NCBI GenBank assembly: GCA_964349455.1 | Contig: CAYGGG010000003.1 | Span: 1-38,321 of the forward strand | DNA: 38,321 nucleotides | From: CSSED10-109M sp964349455 | GTDB taxonomy: Bacteria; Bacillota_I; Bacilli_A; RF39; UBA660 | Direction: 5' to 3' | Shown: in pieces, positions 31,714 to 38,321 of the stretch | How the letters are laid out: the number at the start of each line of letters is the position of its first letter | How positions within the stretch are numbered: position 1 is the first letter of the stretch | Made by a program: the position numbers and the translations under genes | Notes under the pieces: model-generated | Seen by the model: only the letters and a program-made list of their open reading frames with translations | Told to the model about the DNA's origin: nothing | Database searches by the model: none

Positions 31714-31720
31714 CAAATTC

Positions 31721-34700
31721 TTAATTTTGAACACACCTTACTGAATAAGCACCTGATGTCGTTGATGTATCTGACGTTGAGACCGTTGTTCCACTTTCTG
31801 TCACCCAACGATTATAAGCATAACCTCCACCAGTACTAGTACTCGTCCACCAATAGCCATGTGATCCTAATGCTGTAAAATATGTTCCTCGTCCTGCTCC
31901 AATCGCAGTAAAGTCACTCGTATTTGTTCCCCCAAAAGTTGGTGATTTAAGTTTTTGGCCCGGATTTGCTCCCAAATAATTGGTAAGCGTTGTCCATTCT
32001 GCATCACTAGGTAAATGCCATCCTGTTGGACAAGCAGAATTTGCAGCAGTAAAAGTATATAACCGACCAAACTTTGCACAAAGAGCTGTATCATCATTAA
32101 AACAAGAACCTCCACTCACATTATAATTTAAGTTTTTGGCCATCCAGTTTTGGGTACCAATTTGCACAGTTGGATATACTTGACCATCTCTTGAATCGGT
32201 CATTGTCTGTGTTGTTGCTGGTGGAATATCTTTTACGCAACGAACAGAATATTGCGCGGCCGCAACTCTGCTTCCTTCTACTATGGTTGTTGCTGTTTCA
32301 ACCATGTCTTTTGCAATGCCATCTGTTCCGCTTTGTGTTCCCGTCCACCATCTTCCATATTGACCAACTTGTGTTGGTGTTGACCCACCACCGCCACCTA
32401 ATGCTGTAAACTGAGTTGAATTGTTTCCACCAAAAGTTGGTGATTTAATCGCGTTTGCATTACTTCCAACATAACTAATTAATACATCCCAATCTGTTTT
32501 AGTTGCCGTATGCCACCCTAGCGGACATACCGCTGAAGCCTTTGATAATATATATAATCGCCCGTACATATTACAATAATAACTATCATTGTCAAAACAT
32601 GCTGATCCCGTTCCAACATTGTAATCTATATTTTTTGCCATCCATTCCTGTGTTCCGATTTGAACAACTGGGTATGTCTTTCCGTCTCTTGGATCAGTTA
32701 CATAGGTGTCTGTTTCCGGTTCATAATCTTTCATACATCGAACCGATCTTGCGGAACTTGAAATTGTGTTTGATGAAGTAACTGTCGATGTTGTTGATGT
32801 CATATTTTTTGAGTAGCCATCGCTTCCATTTCTTGTTCCAGTCCACCATCTTCCAGCCGTAGTTATTCCCGCCCACGAAGTACCACTACCTCCTCCTAAA
32901 GCCGAAAACCCGTAATTATCAGTTCCACCAAAAGCACTTGCTTTTAGTTTTGTTCCTGGATCAGTTCCAACAGAACCAATTAATGTATTCCAATCCGCCT
33001 CACTAGCAGTATGCCAACCAGTTGGGCAGACTCTAGTTGCACGACTTAAATTATACAATCTTCCATAAGTAGTACAATTAGCAGCGGTATTATTATAACA
33101 CCAACTTGATACACCATTATCAATGTTATAATTTAAATTTTGCTTGAACCAACATTGATTTCCAATTTCAATTGTATTATATGTTTGACCTGAAAATACG
33201 ACCGTTGCTATTTCTTGACAAGGTCCGGCGGCAATCCAACTAACACTAATTGTTTGATTCCCGGTTACATTTGTAACTGCTCCAGTACTTGTGTTTAAAG
33301 TTCCGCCACTCCCACTTGTTCTTGAAAAACTACCTACTTCAAAACTGGTTCTCGTACATGCTGGCGCTGCTGATGTAGTATTATAATCAACCGTTCTAGA
33401 TGATGGCACACACGTTCCACCATTGCCGTCATATGTTACCGTGTACGTGTTTATCGTCCAATTTGCTCTAATTGTCATGTCTTGCTGAACATTGCTACAA
33501 ATACCAGTTGATGGAGTGAACGTCCCCGCACAACTACCCACGCTTACTGTATACCCACTTAAAGTATATCCACTTCTTGAACAACTCGATCCAACCGATC
33601 CATTACCGTGTGTAACTCCTTCACCACCTGGATTACATGTACCACTGTTAGCATTATAAGTTATCGTATACACTTTAAGGCTAAAGTTAGCTTGAACGGT
33701 TAAATTACCAGTTACACTTAACACTTCACCAGTAAATATTTCTAAAATTCCGTTTGAGCCTCCTACCGTTATCGAAAAATGTGATAAATCATAACCGGTA
33801 CTTGCCGTTGCACTCGGTGCAGCAGCTGTTCCACCATGTGAAACAGTTCTTGAACTTGGTGTTATGCTTCCACCAGTCCCTGCTGTATATGAAATAGTAT
33901 ATTGATTAATTGCAAAATTTGCTCTAATTGTTTGATTTCCAGTTACATTTGTGACTGCTCCCGTACTTGTATTTAGTGAACCTCCACTACCTAAAGTTCT
34001 TTCAAATTCAACAAGATGGTAACCAGTATCAGCCGTATGCCCTGGCGCATCAGATGTTCCACCATGACTTACCGTTCTTGATGAAACAGTAACTGAACCA
34101 CCAGTACTTGCTGTATATGAAACGGTATATGTATTAATTGTAAAATTAGCACGAATTGTTATTGCTTCTCTAACACTACTACAAATACCAGTACTAGTAC
34201 TAAAGGTTCCATTACAAGTTCCGCTTTCAATTGTATAATTAACAAACGAATAACCGGTACTTGGTGTTGCACTTGTTCCAATGTTAGCTAAATTCCAGTT
34301 AACTGATTCACTACTTGGATTAACACTTCCACCAGTACTTGCAGTATATGAAACTGTATACTGATTAATTGTCCAGTTGGCAGTTATTGTTTGATTCCCT
34401 GTCACATTTGTAACCTCTCCGGTACTTGTATTTAGCGTTCCACCACTTCCACTTGTTCTTGAAAAACTAGATGCTGTATAGCCTGTTCTTGAACAAGATG
34501 GTGCAGCTGATGTTGTATTATAATTAACTGTTCTTGAAGTTGGTATACATGTTCCACCATTTCCAGCATACGTTACGGTATAGGTATTTATTGTAAAGTT
34601 TGCTCTGATTGTCATTATTTCTCTAACACTACTACAAATACCAGTACTATTATTAAATGTTCCACTACAAGTTCCACTTGTAATTGTATAATTAACAAAC

Positions 34701-37700
34701 GAATATCCGGTACTTGGACTTGCACTTGTTCCAATATTAGCTGAACTCCAATTTACTGATTCACTACTTGGATTAACACTTCCACCAGTACTTGCGGTAT
34801 ATGAAACAGTATAAGTATTAATCGTGAAATTAGCTCTTACTGTCATATGACCAATTACATTTGTAACTGCTCCGGTACTTGTATTTAATGTTCCATTACC
34901 ACTACCACTTGTAATTTCAAAATTGACAAAACTATATTCAGCATTGGCACTATGTCCTGGTGCTGCTGAATTGCCACCATGCGTTACTGTTCTTGAGGCT
35001 GTATTAACGACACCACCAGTTGAAGCAACATAAGAAACCGTATATTCATTTAAAGTAAAGCTTGCTTCAATCGTCATATTACCAATTACATTTGTAACAT
35101 TACCAGTTGATGTATTTAAATCACCATTACCAACGCCACTTACGGCTGTATAATGTGAGAATGTATATCCTGGATCAACTGTTATTGTTGGTGTTGTTGA
35201 TGATCCCCCATGAGTCACAGTTCTGAAGGTTGGATTAAACGATGCACCTTGATTTGATTGATAATTAACGGTATATGAATTAATTGTAAAGTTTGCTCTT
35301 ACCGTAATTGCTTCTCTAACGCTACTACAAACTCCAGTAGCTCCGCTAAATGTTCCGTTACAAGCTCCACTTTCCAGCGTATAATTTGTAAAACTATACC
35401 CAGTACTTGGATTTGCAACCGTTCCATTGTTAGCTGAATTCCAATTAACTGATTCACTACTTGGATTAACACTTCCACCGGTTCCTGCTGTGTATGAAAC
35501 AGTATAACTATTAATTGCAAAATTTGCTCTAATTGTTTGATTTCCTGTTACATTTGTAACTGCTCCCGTACTTGTATTTAAAGTTCCACCACTTCCACTT
35601 GTTCTTTCAAAGTTAACAAAATGATAACCAGTATTAGCGGTATGTCCCGGTGCTGCTGAGTCACCACCATGACTTACCGTTCTTGATGGAACAGTAACTG
35701 AACCACCAGTACTTGCTATGTATGAAACAGTATAACTATTAAGCGTAAAGTTTGCTTGAATAGTCATCGCCCCGGTTACGCTTGTAACTGCTCCGGTACT
35801 ACTATTTAAAGTTCCATTACCAGCACCACTAGTAACGGTGAAATTAAAGAATGTATATCCGGTTGTTGCTGTTGGTGTAACAGCTGCTGATGTACCACCA
35901 TGATCTACTAATCTTGAGGTTGGTGATACACTTCCACCTGTTCCGACTGTATATGAAACAGTATATTGATTTATTTCAAAATTTGCTCTAATTGTCTGAT
36001 TTCCTGTTACATTTGTAACTGCTCCCGTACTTGTATTTAGTGAACCACCACTACCTGAAGTTCTTTCATAGTTAACAAAATGATAACCAGTATTAGCGGT
36101 ATGTCCTGGTGCATCAGATGTTCCACCATGACTTACCGTTCTTGATGAAACAGTAACGGTTCCACCAGTACTTGCTGTATATGAAACAGTATAACTATTA
36201 AGCGTAAAGTTTGCTTGAATAGTCATCGCTCCAGTTACATTTGTAACTGCTCCGGTACTACTATTTAAAGTTCCATTACCTGCACCACTAATAACTGTGA
36301 AATTAGCAAAAGAATATCCAGTAGTTGCTGTTGGCGTGACCGCTGCTGACGTTCCACCATGATCTACTACTCTTGAGGTTGGTGATACACTTCCGCCTGT
36401 TCCTGCGGTATATGAAACAGTATATTGATTTATTTCAAAATTTGCTCTAATTGTTTGATTTCCAGTTACATTAGTTACTGCTCCAGTAGTTGTATTTAAA
36501 GAACCACCACTACCACTTGTTCTTTCAAAATCAACAAAGTGGTAACCAGTATTAGCGGTATGCCCTGGTGCTGCTGAATCACCACCATGACTTACCGTTC
36601 TTGATGAAACTGTAACTGAACCACCAGTCCCTGCAGTATAAGAAACAGTATAAGTGTTAATCGTAAAATTTGCTCTTACGGTAATTGCTTCCCTAACGCT
36701 ACTACATATTCCAGTACTACTACTGAACGTTCCATCACAACTGCCACTTTCAATACTAAAATTAGTAAAACTGTATCCGGTATTTGAATTTGCTGTAGTT
36801 CCACTATTAGCTGAATCCCAATTTACTGATTCTGAACTTAATGTGACACTACCACCAGTTCCTGCGGTATATGAAACCATATAACTATTAATTGTAAAAT
36901 TTGCTCTTACTGTTATATAACCAATAACATTAGTTACTTCACCAGTACTAGATTCTAATATGCCGTTCCCAGCACCACTTATAACCGAATAATGTGAGAA
37001 GGTATACCCCGTATTAGTTCCATATCCTGGAGCAGCCGATGTTCCGCCATGCGTTACAACTCTTGATGCAGTATTAACCGAACCACCAGTCCCTGCTGTA
37101 TATGAAACCGTATATTCATTTAAAACAAAACTAGCTTCAATCGTCATATTTCCGGTTACATTGGTTACATTACCAGTTTCTGTATTTAAATTTCCATTTC
37201 CAACACCACTTACGGCTGTATAATGTGAAAAAGTATATCCTTCTTCTATCTCTACATTTGGTGTTGTTGCATCACTACCATGATTAACTGTCGTAAAATT
37301 TGGACTGAAGGTTGCACCTTGATTTGATTGATAATTAACAGTATATTGTCTAATTGTAAAATTAACTTGAACGGTCATATTCCCAGTTATATTGTTAATT
37401 GTTCCATTTGCTAAATTTAAATTACCATTACCAGCACCCTCAATAACTGTAAAATTAGTAAAATCATACCCATTATATTCAATTACATCAGGTCCTAAAA
37501 CAAGTCCGCCTTCTAATACTTTTTTTGATAAAGGGGTTACATTTCCACCAGCGGCAGGCTGATAAAGAATTGTATATACTCTTGGTGATGTCACTTCAAT
37601 TATTTCATCAGTTTCAACACCAGCAATTCTTATCCGAAAAGAATAAATTGCATTTGCTTCTAAATCATTAAAGATACTTGATGCTTGCCAGTTTATTCCA

Positions 37701-38233
37701 TCATTACTATACTCAACGTTCGGACCTGAAACAGTTGGAAGTGTTGCCGTCAATGTTTCATTTTCTTGCAATGTCCACTCAATTAAACCAGCAAAATCTG
37801 TTATTTCACAATCACCATCAATATCATTTAACCTTGTAACTGTTACTTCTTTATTATTGAAAGCTTTTTGAACACACCAAAAACCATCAGTAATTGCAAG
37901 TTGTACCTTACAATTATTATTGATTACTACCTTTCCACCTTCAGGAACTTTTCCACTAAAATTAAGAATATCTTCGGAGGTGATTTCCCCTTCTTCAAAA
38001 AAAACTTCCGTAATTTTTGAATCACCCTTGACTAAATTAACCATACAATCATTTTCGGCAGTTTTTAATATCCCATAAGCGCTTGACTCAAACGCTCCCT
38101 TTCTTGCTTCAGCAATTACATTTAAAACAATTGGTATTACAATCATAATAATAACTGCTAAAATAATAATCGTTGCTAATAACTCAATTAATGTAAATCC
38201 TTTTATTCTTTTGCGTTTTTTTATTTTTTTCAT
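31721..38233 (-). CDS. Giant pilin-signal surface protein: InlB-type repeats plus three FISUMP domains
   Basis: A 2170-residue protein. A very basic leader (residues 1-12, ending KG) precedes the prepilin helix FTLIELLATIIILAVIIM. Residues to about 145 form the same pilin-like module as the LRR protein (EARKGAFESSAYGILKT; TDGFWCVQKAFNNKEV). A linker domain with an FN3-like flavour follows (about 150-218). Residues 219 to about 1670 are 19 tandem InlB B-repeat-like units of 74-79 residues. The C-terminus has three FISUMP domains (from about 1676, 1844 and 2011) with motifs like IGTQNWMAKNLNYN, CPTGWHLPSDAEWTTL and YSVRCVQN. There is no LPXTG motif or C-terminal membrane helix. The ribosome site is GGGAG. 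It is probably a long adhesin or surface fibre anchored through its pilin-like N-terminus. Confidence 0.9.
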   Translation of the reverse strand: MKKIKKRKRIKGFTLIELLATIIILAVIIMIVIPIVLNVIAEARKGAFESSAYGILKTAENDCMVNLVKGDSKITEVFFEEGEITSEDILNFSGKVPEGGKVVINNNCKVQLAITDGFWCVQKAFNNKEVTVTRLNDIDGDCEITDFAGLIEWTLQENETLTATLPTVSGPNVEYSNDGINWQASSIFNDLEANAIYSFRIRIAGVETDEIIEVTSPRVYTILYQPAAGGNVTPLSKKVLEGGLVLGPDVIEYNGYDFTNFTVIEGAGNGNLNLANGTINNITGNMTVQVNFTIRQYTVNYQSNQGATFSPNFTTVNHGSDATTPNVEIEEGYTFSHYTAVSGVGNGNLNTETGNVTNVTGNMTIEASFVLNEYTVSYTAGTGGSVNTASRVVTHGGTSAAPGYGTNTGYTFSHYSVISGAGNGILESSTGEVTNVIGYITVRANFTINSYMVSYTAGTGGSVTLSSESVNWDSANSGTTANSNTGYSFTNFSIESGSCDGTFSSSTGICSSVREAITVRANFTINTYTVSYTAGTGGSVTVSSRTVSHGGDSAAPGHTANTGYHFVDFERTSGSGGSLNTTTGAVTNVTGNQTIRANFEINQYTVSYTAGTGGSVSPTSRVVDHGGTSAAVTPTATTGYSFANFTVISGAGNGTLNSSTGAVTNVTGAMTIQANFTLNSYTVSYTASTGGTVTVSSRTVSHGGTSDAPGHTANTGYHFVNYERTSGSGGSLNTSTGAVTNVTGNQTIRANFEINQYTVSYTVGTGGSVSPTSRLVDHGGTSAAVTPTATTGYTFFNFTVTSGAGNGTLNSSTGAVTSVTGAMTIQANFTLNSYTVSYIASTGGSVTVPSRTVSHGGDSAAPGHTANTGYHFVNFERTSGSGGTLNTSTGAVTNVTGNQTIRANFAINSYTVSYTAGTGGSVNPSSESVNWNSANNGTVANPSTGYSFTNYTLESGACNGTFSGATGVCSSVREAITVRANFTINSYTVNYQSNQGASFNPTFRTVTHGGSSTTPTITVDPGYTFSHYTAVSGVGNGDLNTSTGNVTNVIGNMTIEASFTLNEYTVSYVASTGGVVNTASRTVTHGGNSAAPGHSANAEYSFVNFEITSGSGNGTLNTSTGAVTNVIGHMTVRANFTINTYTVSYTASTGGSVNPSSESVNWSSANIGTSASPSTGYSFVNYTITSGTCSGTFNNSTGICSSVREIMTIRANFTINTYTVTYAGNGGTCIPTSRTVNYNTTSAAPSCSRTGYTASSFSRTSGSGGTLNTSTGEVTNVTGNQTITANWTINQYTVSYTASTGGSVNPSSESVNWNLANIGTSATPSTGYSFVNYTIESGTCNGTFSTSTGICSSVREAITIRANFTINTYTVSYTASTGGSVTVSSRTVSHGGTSDAPGHTADTGYHLVEFERTLGSGGSLNTSTGAVTNVTGNQTIRANFAINQYTISYTAGTGGSITPSSRTVSHGGTAAAPSATASTGYDLSHFSITVGGSNGILEIFTGEVLSVTGNLTVQANFSLKVYTITYNANSGTCNPGGEGVTHGNGSVGSSCSRSGYTLSGYTVSVGSCAGTFTPSTGICSNVQQDMTIRANWTINTYTVTYDGNGGTCVPSSRTVDYNTTSAAPACTRTSFEVGSFSRTSGSGGTLNTSTGAVTNVTGNQTISVSWIAAGPCQEIATVVFSGQTYNTIEIGNQCWFKQNLNYNIDNGVSSWCYNNTAANCTTYGRLYNLSRATRVCPTGWHTASEADWNTLIGSVGTDPGTKLKASAFGGTDNYGFSALGGGSGTSWAGITTAGRWWTGTRNGSDGYSKNMTSTTSTVTSSNTISSSARSVRCMKDYEPETDTYVTDPRDGKTYPVVQIGTQEWMAKNIDYNVGTGSACFDNDSYYCNMYGRLYILSKASAVCPLGWHTATKTDWDVLISYVGSNANAIKSPTFGGNNSTQFTALGGGGGSTPTQVGQYGRWWTGTQSGTDGIAKDMVETATTIVEGSRVAAAQYSVRCVKDIPPATTQTMTDSRDGQVYPTVQIGTQNWMAKNLNYNVSGGSCFNDDTALCAKFGRLYTFTAANSACPTGWHLPSDAEWTTLTNYLGANPGQKLKSPTFGGTNTSDFTAIGAGRGTYFTALGSHGYWWTSTSTGGGYAYNRWVTESGTTVSTSDTSTTSGAYSVRCVQN
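33236..37579 (-). repeat. 19 tandem InlB-type repeat units (about 230 bp each)
   Basis: Each unit begins near YTVSYTAGTGGSV and ends near VTGNQTIRANFTIN. Several subtypes alternate: an SRTVSHGG/GYHF..ERTSGSGG type, an SPTSRVVDHGG/AAVTPTATTGY type, and an SSESVNW/CSSVREAITVRANF type. Blocks recur nearly unchanged (units 2-3 and 11-12; 4-5 and 15-16; 5-6 and 7-8), showing segmental duplication within the gene. Confidence 0.88.
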
Positions 38234-38253
38234 TTTCTCCCTACCTTCTAATT

Positions 38254-38259
38254 ATTATA
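38254..38259 (-). promoter_or_regulatory. Possible -10 box of the giant surface-protein gene
   Basis: TATAAT lies about 20 nt before the ATG. No convincing -35 was found 16-18 nt upstream. The remaining bases to the window end (38260-38321) hold nothing I can assign. Confidence 0.4.
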
Positions 38260-38321
38260 ATACTCCGGCTGTGTAAATTTAACTGTGTAATTTCAGTTTT
38301 TATTTACTCCTTCTCTATATT

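Noticed and set aside
32170..32781. Plus-strand open frames within the giant gene and other long minus-strand genes.
   Set aside because: They lie antisense to strongly supported genes, show no family features, lack ribosome sites, and arise from the AT-rich or repetitive coding sequence.
31721..38233. Regularly spaced repeats at 33.2-37.6 kb considered as a CRISPR array or satellite.
   Set aside because: The units are about 230 bp, differ by substitutions that preserve one long reading frame, and have no unique spacers; they encode protein repeats.
29376..38233. Search for LPXTG sorting signals or C-terminal transmembrane anchors on the two large surface proteins.
   Set aside because: Both proteins end in their last domain (SVRCVQN and YGTWTKN) with no sorting motif, hydrophobic segment or basic tail.
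1..38321. TGA as a Trp codon (Mycoplasma code).
   Set aside because: Conserved Trp positions use TGG and several genes (HAD phosphatase, TIM-barrel protein, tpiA, cdd) end at TGA at the expected length.

Overview
The window is about 38 kb of very AT-rich, densely packed bacterial chromosome. Nearly every gene lies on the minus strand; the only plus-strand gene is rpmB (L28). Gene content and order point to a low-GC Gram-positive of the Bacilli close to the Mollicutes: sepF-divIVA-ileS, ybeY-dgkA-cdd-era-recO followed by a single-chain glyS, infC-rpmI-rplT, and a Mollicutes-type diacylglycerol glycosyltransferase. TGA is used as a stop and Trp is encoded by TGG, so this is not a code-4 mycoplasma. 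An uncultured gut lineage such as RF39, or a relative of Acholeplasma/Izemoplasma, would fit; that placement is inference. A run of 100 N shows that the sequence is a draft scaffold, probably a metagenome bin.

Read in transcription order (high to low coordinates): (1) 38.2-29.4 kb holds two surface-protein genes. A 2170-residue protein carries 19 InlB-type repeats and three FISUMP domains, and a 752-residue protein carries BspA-type leucine-rich repeats. Both begin with the same type-IV-pilin-like module of about 135 residues. Each has a nearly identical terminator, and the downstream gene starts from a promoter that abuts or overlaps it. (2) 29.3-22.8 kb is one long operon: a TGS/uridine-kinase-type nucleoside kinase, gap, a small pilin-like protein, pgk, a glycolipid glycosyltransferase, tpiA and a lipoprotein. 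Most junctions overlap or nearly touch. (3) 22.8-21.2 kb is the infC-rpmI-rplT operon with a strong promoter, an attenuator leader, a predicted ATT start for IF3, and an L20 carrying an unusual Rho_N/SAP-like tail. (4) 21.2-17.3 kb contains a HAD phosphatase, a DUF2779 nuclease-like protein, endonuclease IV, and rpmG-efp. The last pair converges on rpmB through a shared bidirectional terminator. (5) 17.3-12.7 kb has a short dnaE with a ruined PHP metal site, an unknown protein and a DUF1861 protein.

(6) 12.7-9.3 kb is the conserved vanZ-like/ybeY/dgkA/cdd/era/recO cluster. (7) 9.3-6.5 kb carries two paralogous coiled-coil proteins of unknown function, inserted between recO and the glyS operon. 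One is broken only by the N-run, which is flanked by an identical 55-bp sequence on each side; collapsing that overlap restores one 504-residue frame. (8) 6.5-4.2 kb is a glycine T-box operon encoding a TIM-barrel enzyme and GlyRS; its leader seems to have an ultrashort Stem I. (9) 4.1-0 kb has a membrane-anchored unknown protein, sepF, divIVA, an isoleucine T-box and ileS, which runs off the window edge.

No tRNA, rRNA, CRISPR array, insertion sequence or integrase was seen. No gene-free stretch exceeds about 250 bases; the longest is the ileS T-box leader. The most noteworthy signals are the pilin-like module reused as an N-terminal anchor for unrelated giant surface domains, the minimal glycine T-box, the L20 fusion, and the pilin-like gene inside the glycolytic operon.
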